A stretch of DNA of 64,000 bases from Planctomycetaceae bacterium (lineage in GTDB: Bacteria > Planctomycetota > Phycisphaerae > Phycisphaerales > SM1A02). The notes under the pieces are model-generated. The model was not told where the DNA came from and searched no databases. It saw only the letters and a list, made by a program, of their open reading frames with translations. The stretch spans positions 62,001-126,000 of the forward strand of contig JAIXYQ010000006.1 in the NCBI GenBank assembly GCA_027490145.1, written 5' to 3'. Shown piece after piece: positions 24,801 through 32,752 of this stretch (positions are counted from its first letter, which is position 1; every line of letters begins with the position of its first letter). Position numbers and translations under genes: made by a program.

Positions 24801-26042
24801 GCAGCATGATGAATCGTCGCACGCCGGCGTTCCGTGGACCACCAGGCAACTGCCCGATCCTTCCTCACCGCAGAACGGCGTGACGGTGGAGCACCCGCGG
24901 TTCGTGCGGCCCGGCGTGTCGACGCCGAACGCCGTCGCCTGGATCAGGGCCTTCCACTGCCCTTCATCGTTGCCCGTGCTCTCGCAACGCCAAGCGTGCA
25001 AGGGAGCCTGGCTGCCGCCATCGGGAACGGTGATGGGCCCAACCGCATAGTCGGGCGCCGGGCAGTAGTTGCACCCGAAGGTCTCGCTGTTCGCTGCCGT
25101 GCGCCGCAGGCTCACCGCATCGATGATCACGTCCCACGGCGGCGGACCGGCATCGGCGGGCACCACACGCGCTGCAAGCCGGCACGTGTTGCCGAAGTCA
25201 AGGTCCGCCCCGGCCTCGGGTTCAGTTGCGACCGGGACGTATTCGGGGCTGAAGGCAAAGGGCCGACGATACGTGAGCAGCACCGTCAGGTTGCGTTGAG
25301 CGGGGTTGCCGATCGGCAGGACGGACGGCGCGCCGAGGTCGAGTTCCGGGGTGCGCAGGACCGGGATGTTCGGGGTCGGCAGGTTGTAGACAGGCAGGGT
25401 GCCGGGCTCCTGCTCCTGGAGGATGAGCGCGTACCCGGCCGAGGTGCCGTCCCGCTGGAACTGCAAGCCCGTCAGATCGATCGATCGCAGGATGACGCCT
25501 TGGTCAGGCAGAGCCTGGTCATCCAAGTCACGGCCCACGATCACGAGCGTGTAGCCGGCCGGCAGCGTGCCGTTCCACGCGTAGTTGCTCGGGAAACTGT
25601 CTTGGGGGATCCGCAGCTCGATGTAGCGCTGCTGCAGGGGCGTGGCCGTAGATGGCACGCCCAAGCGGATCTCGTTCAGCGTGATGTTCGGCACGCGGAA
25701 CTGACCGCCCCCGTTGATGGGACTCGTCGCGAAGTTCACCAGCGTCGCCAGGACCGTGCCGTCGGCGTCGTTCAGGAGCCCGTCCCGCGTGAAGTCCGCG
25801 CAAGGCGAGTAGCTGCCCGACGAGCGCAACTGCTGGAACACGGTGATGTCGGCCACCGTGACCTTCTTGTCATTGTTCAGATCCCCGACGAAGACGTTGT
25901 CGCAGATGGCCGAATCGGCTCGCACGTCACTCGCTGCGAGCAAGGCCAGCACGGCGAGCACGACCGACAGGATGGCGCCAACGTGACGGTTCGAACAGGG
26001 TCGCACCGTGGGCCGCAGGGATGGCTCGTGGGTTCGCAGCAT
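21807..26042 (-). CDS. Giant secreted dockerin-like protein with 17 Cys-rich repeats
   Basis: 1411 residues. A signal peptide (helix about 20-38, likely cut after VRA at 41-43) leads to a dockerin-type I-like pair of Ca-binding loops: DLNNDKKVTVADI near 54-66 and DFTRDGLLNDADG near 83-95. Residues 110-390 resemble a lamin-tail-like beta domain (NEIRLGV, RYIELRIP, GYTLVIVG, GVILRSIDLTG). Residues 393-1341 are 17 tandem repeats of about 50-60 residues with the core CxDxxCCxxVCxxDPxCC and then WDxxC. A basic Pro/Ser-rich tail of 70 residues ends the protein. Most repeats have 10 cysteines, so disulfide-linked modules outside the cytoplasm are expected. ATG 26042 is used because the signal peptide begins there. 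It lies downstream of uppS and the pseudopilin operon. Function unknown; adhesion or an S-layer-like surface role is inference. Confidence 0.85.
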   Translation of the reverse strand: MLRTHEPSLRPTVRPCSNRHVGAILSVVLAVLALLAASDVRADSAICDNVFVGDLNNDKKVTVADITVFQQLRSSGSYSPCADFTRDGLLNDADGTVLATLVNFATSPINGGGQFRVPNITLNEIRLGVPSTATPLQQRYIELRIPQDSFPSNYAWNGTLPAGYTLVIVGRDLDDQALPDQGVILRSIDLTGLQFQRDGTSAGYALILQEQEPGTLPVYNLPTPNIPVLRTPELDLGAPSVLPIGNPAQRNLTVLLTYRRPFAFSPEYVPVATEPEAGADLDFGNTCRLAARVVPADAGPPPWDVIIDAVSLRRTAANSETFGCNYCPAPDYAVGPITVPDGGSQAPLHAWRCESTGNDEGQWKALIQATAFGVDTPGRTNRGCSTVTPFCGEEGSGSCLVVHGTPACDDSSCCSAVCLIDPACCSISWDADCVNAASTECLTCGGSGAGDCFAESDLPFCDDSECCDLVCAVDPTCCVTNWDGNCVQTAREECLECGDPVGSCFVEHELPNCSDADCCATVCAIEPSCCVVTWDTPCVELAIAECEELGCGSPNAGECCLSHPTPYCNDATCCELVCAADNFCCTVRWDLACAILASENCTGISCVCGDPESGNCFAVHEGVGCQDQVCCDTVCTYDSFCCAVSWDAACVSGAEARCAEIRECQGTPFDPVFGSCFVPHPNTVGCDDPNCCDETCFADPRCCEVGWDIACAAYATSNCNGCGDLLSGSCYSSHGLPTCSDAKCCQAVCAIDPFCCEEQWDGSCVQEATELCSGAIESCGDDSLRSCFVASTAAACADPVCCEFICSTLDPYCCEVSWDAICVRMAVQGCNPPSGSQGGNGDCLTVHVTRSCANEACAAAVCSVEPECCQSSWDERCVEVALAICISPNTCPGTGSCFSQHQSPGCDDPYCCNAVCSFDPDCCTNRWDGNCTSLADNLCTKQEPDWNCPCVGSCFTAHADTPGCEESACCNAVCAQLPGCCTDGWDLACANLARSICCGTVGCASGCNGSCTVPHDTPYCDDPYCCESVCQTEPFCCEIAWDGLCADLAGERCAQGCGSPEAPSCFTDHFTPGCSDFECCRTVCEIDSYCCESEWDPTCVDLANAKCNVPVCGDDGLGDCCKPHAGPWCDDRQCCEAVCAQDQFCCEFEWDETCVQLTYEFDTCGCKLECGDPCALTCCEPHFGPACNDEDCCDRVCLIDSYCCDTSWDETCASFAIQNCYAKDEACPLRCGLPEAGSCCVQHPGGGCENKACCQDVCEVDFYCCQVQWDASCVELAVKVCDEDLCDGESCGSPLSGSCFEERTQPYCNNFRCCNVVCSYEPLCCSTAWDATCVQFAEALCTSFTGDLPEPPPAGQKGNQFRERGEGLRRAKPSGRPLDLKKLRGAQSAPSAPVTPVSPAPTTVKPGKPAK
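22020..24866 (-). repeat. Coding tandem array of 17 Cys-rich repeats
   Basis: Seventeen diverged units of about 150-180 bp encode GSCFxxH, a Cys-Asp, CC, VC, CC, WD and C pattern. Most are separated by a spacer ending in CG. One unit (core CANEACAAAVC) has lost a cysteine of the first CC pair. Four of the last six units have CC in place of the usual CF at the start. Units differ in sequence, so this is old duplication and not a recent nucleotide-level repeat. Confidence 0.85.
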
Positions 26043-26077
26043 GGTCGTCAGTCGTGGATTCCGGAACGTCCCAGAAG

Positions 26078-26083
26078 AGTGTA
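26078..26083 (-). promoter_or_regulatory. Possible TACACT -10 for the Cys-rich repeat gene
   Basis: On the minus strand TACACT lies 35 bases before ATG 26042, in the 89-base gap after uppS. It would give a leader of about 28 bases. No strong Shine-Dalgarno is seen, only GGAA. Weak evidence; read-through from uppS is also possible. Confidence 0.3.
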
Positions 26084-26131
26084 CGGACGACACGACACGA
26101 TGCCAGACCGGGTTCGGCACAAACCGGAACT

Positions 26132-26896
26132 TCACGTCCCCTCCTGCCCGGCCACACGGCCCCACTTGCGGGTCCGCCCCGCGTAATCGGCCAGCGCCTG
26201 ATCCAAGGCCGCCGCATCGAAGTCGGGCCACAGCGTGTTGGTCACGTGCAGCTCGGCGTAGGAAATCTGCCACAGCAGGTAGTTGGACACCCTGCTCTCA
26301 CCCGCCGTCCGGATCACCAGGTCGGGATCGGGCAGGCCAGCGGTGTAGAGGCTGTCCGAGAGGACCGTCTCATCGATCGCGGACGGGGCCAGCGTTCCCG
26401 CGCGCACACGCTCGGCGATCGAACGGACCGCCGACACGATCTCGGTCCGGGAGCCGTAGTTGAGGGCAAGGCACAGCGTCAGCCCGGTACAGGCCGATGT
26501 TCGACGCACCGTGGCATCCAGTTCCTCGAGGACGCGCTGGGGCAGGCCGTCCCGCGAGCCAAGGTGCCGGAAGCGGACGTTGCTCGCGGCCAGCGCCTCG
26601 CGTTCGGCCGCCAGCTGCAGCGCAGCCAACTCCATGAGCCCGGCAACCTCATCGGCTGGTCGATTCCAGTTCTCGACGCTGAAGCTGTAGAGCGTCAGGA
26701 CCTCGATGCCAAGCGTGCCGCACCGCTCCGTCAGCTCCTTGGCCCGCTCGGCCCCCGCAGCATGACCAAGCAGCCGCGACTGCCCGCGCGCCTGCGCCCA
26801 TCGCCCATTGCCGTCCATGATGACGGCGATGTGCCGGGGCAGCCGACGGGTGTCGAGCGGTCCCGATGGCGCATGCCCCACGGCGGTCCGTGTCAT
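26132..26896 (-). CDS. uppS: Isoprenyl transferase (undecaprenyl diphosphate synthase family)
   Basis: Condenses isopentenyl diphosphate onto farnesyl diphosphate to make the C55 carrier lipid for peptidoglycan. 254 residues. The cis-prenyltransferase hallmark HIAVIMDGNGRWA begins at 22, with the catalytic Asp at 28. It is followed by LGHAAGAER, TLYSFSVENWNRP, LCLALNYGSRTEI, PDPDLVIRTAGESRVSNYLLWQ (split over the active site) and ELHVTNTLWPDF. All expected regions are intact. ATG 26896 is preferred; an in-frame GTG 45 bases upstream adds only a basic, unconserved segment. It lies 141 bases downstream of the pseudopilin operon in the same direction and could be read from it. Confidence 0.93.
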   Translation of the reverse strand: MTRTAVGHAPSGPLDTRRLPRHIAVIMDGNGRWAQARGQSRLLGHAAGAERAKELTERCGTLGIEVLTLYSFSVENWNRPADEVAGLMELAALQLAAEREALAASNVRFRHLGSRDGLPQRVLEELDATVRRTSACTGLTLCLALNYGSRTEIVSAVRSIAERVRAGTLAPSAIDETVLSDSLYTAGLPDPDLVIRTAGESRVSNYLLWQISYAELHVTNTLWPDFDAAALDQALADYAGRTRKWGRVAGQEGT

Positions 26897-27037
26897 GACG
26901 CCACGCCCCAGCCGTTGCGCCCGACGGGAGCAGCCGCGCACTCCACGGATCGACCAAGAGAGGAAAGGACCCAGCCCTGCCAGCGGATGAGCGTGACGAG
27001 GGACTGGGCCTGGATGTGCCGTACTGGATGCATGGAC

Positions 27038-30000
27038 TCAGTCGTCGACCCGCTCGACGTAGAGCACGCGGGGCTGCTGACCGGGCCGATCGACGTTCGA
27101 GCGATCGACCAGCATCACGTATCGCGTGTCCTCGATCACGTTCTCGCGGTCCGAGGCATCCCAGCGCCCGGTGGCCGCATTCTGCGTGAACGACCTGATG
27201 CGGATGTACACGGTGAACACGTCACTGCGCGTCGTGACCAGGTTCGCGATGCCCGACAGCAGCATGTTGGTCTCTTCCGGATCGCCGAAGCTGGTGTCGG
27301 CCTGGGCCAGGAAGTCCTCGCCGACGCCCTGCGGGAAGACGTATCCGGCCTGCCCCTGCTGCACGTTGTCGGGTTCGAAGTCGTACTGCAGCGTGATCGG
27401 GATGCGATCGGTCGAGAACTTGGCATCCAGGAACGCCGTGGCTCCGGGGCCCGCCGACGAATCCCAGCCGAGGCTGCTGGCAGGATTGTTGGCATCGAGC
27501 AGGTACGGATCACGCCCGGCGTACCGCATCGACCAGCTGCGCGAGTAGGACGTGGGCGGCGCACCGTTGGGTACGAGCCCCGCCTCACGGCGAAGCAGCG
27601 CGAGTTCCCCAAGCGACATGATGCCCTGCCCGCGGCGCATGCCGGCGTGGAAGCCATACTGCGGGTCGGTGTAGTCATCATCTTCAAGGCCACGATCGAC
27701 GTACTCGGCAAACGGTGAGTTGAACGGCTGGTCGATCTGCGTCGCCATCGGCCGGGCCTCGCGATAGGTCGCGATCGCTTCCGGCACGCGCACGCGCGGT
27801 CCGTTGGTCGACACGTTCTCGGCGAGGCCGAACGGGAAGCCCCCGGCCAGCGGGCCGTAGATGTCCAGCAGCGCATCCGACTCGTTGCCGAGCACCGAAG
27901 GATTCACGCCGCCGAACACCCCTCGCGGGTGCTGGTCGTTGAACGCCAGCGCACCCATGTGCGGCAGCGATCGCATGACCTCGACCGGCGCGGTGTTGAT
28001 GTTGATGAGTCCCGGGGTCAACCGGCCGCTGAAGCCGTTGGCCAGGCGCGGCGAGCGGTCTTCGGCCAGCGCGGCGTTCTGCGCAGCCGTGAACACGGTG
28101 CCATCGAAGGTCGCGAGCGACCGATCGAAGAACTGCCGACCGGGACCGTCGACCGTGAAGGCATCAAAGACCGCCGAGCCAGCCGGCAGCGCCGGATTGA
28201 ACGGGTACTTCGGCGTCAGCACCTGGCGGCTGTAGCGCGGATCCGGCACCGTCTGGTCGTGATCGGCCCTGCGCGTCGGGTCATACGGAAAGGAGAGCCG
28301 GTTCGGGCTGCCGCCCACGCGGATGCCGTTGTCGCCCGAGGTCGACTGCGGGCCGATCCACCAGTCTTCCAAGTCCGGATTGGCCTCGATGTCCCGCTCC
28401 GAGATCGAGAGCAGTTCCGGCAGCGTGAACTCCGTGCGCGCCAGGTCATCATTCCAGATCGGTCCCCAGATCGGGACCATGGCGATCTCGGCGACCGATT
28501 CGAAGTCACCGTCGCGCTGGATCATCTGGAACGATGAGTCCATCGGGAACGGGTACTGGTAGAGATCGGCGATGTCGTCGCTGCCGCCAACCACCTCACC
28601 CGTGTTCGGATCGATCTGCCACTGGTCGTCGAGCGGCGCCGCCTTGTCGCCGTTGAACACCGTGCCGCTGCCACTGCCACCGGAGTACCGGTATCCGTCA
28701 TAGGCCTTGAGGTTGCCCGTGACCACGGTCTGGCACGCGAAGGCCGTCGGCTTGCCCCAGATGGGACTTCCCGCGATCGGCAACCGGGACTGCTTGAGCA
28801 TCCACAGCGACTGGCCGTTGCCATCGGGGTCAAGCGCGGCAGGCCAGCTCGACCCCTTGCCGAAGCCCAGCCGCTGGACGCCCTGTTCCCAATAGGTTCG
28901 CTGCGGGTTCTGAGCCTCACTCACGAACGGCTCTCCCGAACGCGCGATGACGAAGTTCGGCGAGCGTTCGTCGGCATCGATGGTGCCCCCTCCGTCGACA
29001 TCCCACGCCCAGGCGCGGGCCGAACGGGTCCACACCGCGTAGAAGTCATCCAGGGATGTGCCGCTGGTCGTGCTGGTGCCGGCCGGCAGGAGCATGGCGT
29101 TGAAGTAACGCAGGCTCGGCTGACCGAGCGGACCGCCGGGGAGGATCGCCGCCTCGGGCCTCGGCGGAATGAAGGCGCGCTCCGTCAGCAGCCGCTCGAT
29201 GGTGTCCGACAGCGACTGCTGCTGCTGGTCGATGGTGTTGTCGAAGCGATCGACGACCACCCACTGCGGCTGGAGCCCGTTCGTCTGCTGCGGATTGATC
29301 ACCCGCTCCAGTTCGATCATCGTGCGATCCTGCGGCAGGTTCTGGTACTTCTGCAACGACGCTTGGCTGCCGCTGACGTCGAAGCCCCCCTGCACGCCCG
29401 GCTCGCCGCGCGTGGCGTTGAAGACCATGCAGTCGGGGTACGCCGTGCGTGGATCCTCGAAGAGATCACAACCGGGGTCGTTGCTGCCCGGGTAGCTGCT
29501 GTCGAGGCGGGCGAACGGGAATTCCGGCCTGTTCGGATCGTTGCCGGCCGCCTGCACGGCCGCCTCGAACTCGAACATCAGTGAGTACGGGAAGGGCCAG
29601 CCCGGGGTGCGGTCAAGGTCGTTGTTGGTCGGATTGCGGATCAACCACGGGTGCGTCAGGTCGAGGAAGTCCATCATCCGCGCACGGAAGAGCGGATCGC
29701 CCGCGAGCTGCTTCGGCATCGCGAAGACGGTGGCGGTACGGGGCTGTTCGGGCGTGCCCGGTCCAAGGATCGGCGACACGCCGTAGCCCCAGTACGGTTG
29801 ACCGGCGTTCGGCGAATCGAAGTTGATCGTGGCAGGAATCGGGATCTGCGAGAACCGGAAGACGTTGTCGTTGCCACCCGTACCACCCACCCGCAGCCGA
29901 TAGGGCTGCAGATTGATCGGCTCGTTGTAGGGATTGGCCAGCTGCACCGCGATCACGACGGCCGGATTCAGCAGCGCGCTGTTCGGGTCATAGACCACGA

Positions 30001-32752
30001 AGTGCTGCCCGCCGCCCTCGGGAACCTCGAGCGGCAGCGCGAACGGATCGGTCGGAGGGAGGAGCGAGTTGAGGTACTCCAGGACCTGCTGGCTCTGCGA
30101 GGGCGCATTCGCCGCAGCCAACTGCCGCACATCGGCCCACCGGGACTTGGGATAGACGATCGCGAAGAACACCTCGGTGATGAACGGCTGCTTCTCGTTG
30201 CCCAGGAAACGGCGCTCGGGCTCTTCGAGCACGAAGGGCGCCTCAGCCGGGTGGAAGGGATCGTCGACCACGATCTGGGTGTTGCCGTACTTGCGGCCGC
30301 CGTCGCGCCAGGACTCCACGTTGGTGGCCCAACTGGCCGCCATGCGCTGGGCGCGGATGAACTGCTCGGGCGTGCCGTCGACGGTACCGAAGTAGCTGGT
30401 GCGCGTGACGGGGTCGAGCATGCACCGGGTGAACACGGTGTAGAGCCGATTCACGAACCGGAGCTGGTCACCCAGGATCTGGCCGCCGTTGGTGATCTGC
30501 AGTCCGTTGTAGAGCGGATCGCTGACGGGCGATCGCAGATCGACCTTCTGGTTCCACAGCAGGAAGTCGCGGCGCGCGAGCTCATCATCGCGCCAGTCGT
30601 AGGTTCCATCGTTGTTGCCGTCGCCCAGGACCGAGCGGTTCTGCGTCAGGGGGTACTGGCGAGGCGCGAACGGCCCCTCCGCCCCGATGATCGCGGGCGT
30701 GGCGAGACCGAGGGAGCTGGCTGCGGCGTTGGAGTTGGGGGGGAAACTCCAGAGCCACGGCGGCAACTGTTCGTTGCGCGCGCCGTTGTAGGTCGTCAGG
30801 TGCCGACGCGTGTCGTGCAGCAACTGCAGCGACGTGAGCTTGCCGATGCTCGGTGGGCTGACCGTACCCACCGCGAGCTCGAAGCCCTCGAAACTCTCGC
30901 TCCGGGCCGGGCTCGCGCGCAGCAGGTCGCGCCGAGGGCCGGTCTCCGCGCCGAGCGGCAGCGCAGGATCCAGTGAACGCTCGAGTCGGCTGAGCACGGG
31001 ATCGTTGTGTCCCGCGAAACGCCGCAACTCGATCTCGTCAGCCATGCCGAAGAAGTCGATGCGCGACGCGGCGCGCTGGCCGGCCAGCACGGGGTTGCTG
31101 CCCTCGAAGAAGCTGTCGAGGCGGCCGTCGTTCAGCAATGCCTTGAAGTGGTGCAGCCTGTCCAAGGGGCTGAGCAGCAACGAATCGATGCCCGCGATCG
31201 GCGCGAGCGTGTTCGGGTTGCCCAAGGTCCGCACCAGTCCCAACTCACGGATGAAGCGCGTGTCGGTCGGCGAACCGTGGACGACGAGCGCTGGTGCAGC
31301 CCCACTGGTATCGACCGACACGCCGAACTGGTCGCGCCACAGGTCGACGCTGAGCGGCGGATACAGGTTGATCGATCCATCGCCATTCAGACGTGCATAC
31401 TGGCCGAACAGCCCGGCACGCAGCGGGTTGAAGTCGTCCGAGTCGGCCGTGCCGCCGAGGTCCCCGTCGCGCCGAACCATGAGCGACACGTCACCCGGGA
31501 CAAGTCCGGCCGTTTGCGTCCGGTCAAACACCGTCGCCGTATTGACGTTGACCATGGCGCTGTTGTCCACCACGCTCACCCCGACGACGTAGCGCACAGC
31601 TCGATCAGCGCTGGTCGGCGGCATGAACCAGTAGCTGTCGGTGAATCCATCGCCATCGGTGTCGCACAGCCGACGGCTGACCAGGTTCCGCGACGTATCC
31701 GGCTCCAACTCCTCACGCTTGGGGCCGAAATGGGCCAGGCGCAGGAAGTTCGGCATGGGGCTCGAGTTCAAGCCGCCCACCGCGTTGATGTACCCGGACG
31801 CGCTGGCACCACCACCGTAGAACCAGTTGTCCGCGAGCGTCCGGAACTGCTGCGCCAGCGCCAGCGTGTTCTGCGAGTCACCGATGCCGGTGGTCGTTCC
31901 CGTGACCAGGAACTGGTCCGGCGGTCGCACGCCCGGCAGCCACTGTTCCCACGGGATGAACAGACCGTTGCGCTCCTGCTCGTGCGTGGCGTTCTGGGTG
32001 TTGAACCACGCTGCACCGGCATCGCAGTCGGCGATGTCGGGAATCAGCGTCCACCCGTTGTTCGCGGTTGCCGGGTTCGACAGGTGCGACCAGTGCGTGA
32101 AGAACGGCAGCCCGTTGTTGTCGTACGCACGCATCGGCTCGGTCGAGCGGAGCCAGCGCGTGTCACCGAAGCCCGGGTTGCCCCACGGGTTGCCCTCGTA
32201 CACCCGAAGTGGGTGCGTCGACGCGACCACGTTGTTGTTCGCGAAGAGGTCCGGCCAGTTCGTCCACGGGTACACGTGGAACGGTGCGAAGTTGTAGCCG
32301 TCGACGATCGGGTCGCTGCCGGTCGCATCCGGGCTCAGGTCGGCGTTGACGAAGGAGTTCCACGGGTCGACCCCGTAGCGCACGGCGCCGCGAAGGGGCT
32401 CGAGCCGGGGATACGACGTGCTCGCCACCAGCGGATACCCGTACTGGGTCGGGTCGGGTACGAAGCCGTTGAAGGCGGGGTCGGCGGCGTCGATGAGGCG
32501 CGGGAAGAGCGACTGCGCCACCTCGTCCACGACCGCCTGCGTGATCGAGTCCACGCGCTGCTGCCGCGCCGCAGCCGACTGCTGGGCCGAGGCGATCTGA
32601 CGGCCGGCCTGCGTGCGCGTGAGGAACGCCGAAGCGATGATGACCAGCAGCACGAGCAGTGCCGTGACCATGATCATGACGTTGCCGCGACGCCCACCGC
32701 GCCCGGCGTACGGTGCTGTTCGAGGGCCCCGATGGTGGAAGGTTCGGCTCAT
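27038..32752 (-). CDS. Giant GspK-like minor pseudopilin
   Basis: 1904 residues, against about 320 for ordinary GspK. After a basic start (RTFHHRGPRTAPYAGRGGRRG) comes one hydrophobic helix, VMIMVTALLVLLVIIASAFL (about 25-44), without the Glu+5 of other pseudopilins, as in GspK. Near residue 1575 it has TPGLININTAPVEVMRSLP, the NINTA motif of GspK proteins, with a related VNVNTAT near 400. The rest is a huge, largely uncharacterised extracytoplasmic region rich in Asn, Pro and Asp. GspK normally caps the pseudopilus tip. The ATG overlaps the gspJ-like stop (ATGA 32749-32752), and it is the last gene of the coupled chain. Family assignment is by context plus these motifs. Confidence 0.75.
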   Translation of the reverse strand: MSRTFHHRGPRTAPYAGRGGRRGNVMIMVTALLVLLVIIASAFLTRTQAGRQIASAQQSAAARQQRVDSITQAVVDEVAQSLFPRLIDAADPAFNGFVPDPTQYGYPLVASTSYPRLEPLRGAVRYGVDPWNSFVNADLSPDATGSDPIVDGYNFAPFHVYPWTNWPDLFANNNVVASTHPLRVYEGNPWGNPGFGDTRWLRSTEPMRAYDNNGLPFFTHWSHLSNPATANNGWTLIPDIADCDAGAAWFNTQNATHEQERNGLFIPWEQWLPGVRPPDQFLVTGTTTGIGDSQNTLALAQQFRTLADNWFYGGGASASGYINAVGGLNSSPMPNFLRLAHFGPKREELEPDTSRNLVSRRLCDTDGDGFTDSYWFMPPTSADRAVRYVVGVSVVDNSAMVNVNTATVFDRTQTAGLVPGDVSLMVRRDGDLGGTADSDDFNPLRAGLFGQYARLNGDGSINLYPPLSVDLWRDQFGVSVDTSGAAPALVVHGSPTDTRFIRELGLVRTLGNPNTLAPIAGIDSLLLSPLDRLHHFKALLNDGRLDSFFEGSNPVLAGQRAASRIDFFGMADEIELRRFAGHNDPVLSRLERSLDPALPLGAETGPRRDLLRASPARSESFEGFELAVGTVSPPSIGKLTSLQLLHDTRRHLTTYNGARNEQLPPWLWSFPPNSNAAASSLGLATPAIIGAEGPFAPRQYPLTQNRSVLGDGNNDGTYDWRDDELARRDFLLWNQKVDLRSPVSDPLYNGLQITNGGQILGDQLRFVNRLYTVFTRCMLDPVTRTSYFGTVDGTPEQFIRAQRMAASWATNVESWRDGGRKYGNTQIVVDDPFHPAEAPFVLEEPERRFLGNEKQPFITEVFFAIVYPKSRWADVRQLAAANAPSQSQQVLEYLNSLLPPTDPFALPLEVPEGGGQHFVVYDPNSALLNPAVVIAVQLANPYNEPINLQPYRLRVGGTGGNDNVFRFSQIPIPATINFDSPNAGQPYWGYGVSPILGPGTPEQPRTATVFAMPKQLAGDPLFRARMMDFLDLTHPWLIRNPTNNDLDRTPGWPFPYSLMFEFEAAVQAAGNDPNRPEFPFARLDSSYPGSNDPGCDLFEDPRTAYPDCMVFNATRGEPGVQGGFDVSGSQASLQKYQNLPQDRTMIELERVINPQQTNGLQPQWVVVDRFDNTIDQQQQSLSDTIERLLTERAFIPPRPEAAILPGGPLGQPSLRYFNAMLLPAGTSTTSGTSLDDFYAVWTRSARAWAWDVDGGGTIDADERSPNFVIARSGEPFVSEAQNPQRTYWEQGVQRLGFGKGSSWPAALDPDGNGQSLWMLKQSRLPIAGSPIWGKPTAFACQTVVTGNLKAYDGYRYSGGSGSGTVFNGDKAAPLDDQWQIDPNTGEVVGGSDDIADLYQYPFPMDSSFQMIQRDGDFESVAEIAMVPIWGPIWNDDLARTEFTLPELLSISERDIEANPDLEDWWIGPQSTSGDNGIRVGGSPNRLSFPYDPTRRADHDQTVPDPRYSRQVLTPKYPFNPALPAGSAVFDAFTVDGPGRQFFDRSLATFDGTVFTAAQNAALAEDRSPRLANGFSGRLTPGLININTAPVEVMRSLPHMGALAFNDQHPRGVFGGVNPSVLGNESDALLDIYGPLAGGFPFGLAENVSTNGPRVRVPEAIATYREARPMATQIDQPFNSPFAEYVDRGLEDDDYTDPQYGFHAGMRRGQGIMSLGELALLRREAGLVPNGAPPTSYSRSWSMRYAGRDPYLLDANNPASSLGWDSSAGPGATAFLDAKFSTDRIPITLQYDFEPDNVQQGQAGYVFPQGVGEDFLAQADTSFGDPEETNMLLSGIANLVTTRSDVFTVYIRIRSFTQNAATGRWDASDRENVIEDTRYVMLVDRSNVDRPGQQPRVLYVERVDD

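Noticed and set aside
22998..24809. 603-residue plus-strand open frame opposite the Cys-rich repeats
   Set aside because: The repeat period of the opposite strand gives it a quasi-periodic look, but it has no motif, promoter or ribosome binding site.
22020..24866. Possible CRISPR-like or DNA-level repeat array
   Set aside because: The period is 150-180 bp and units match only at protein level. There are no short identical repeats with unique spacers.
26897..27037. Possible terminator between the GspK-like gene and uppS
   Set aside because: CCCAG and CTGGG blocks exist, but the pairing is short and no T-run follows. Not enough to call.
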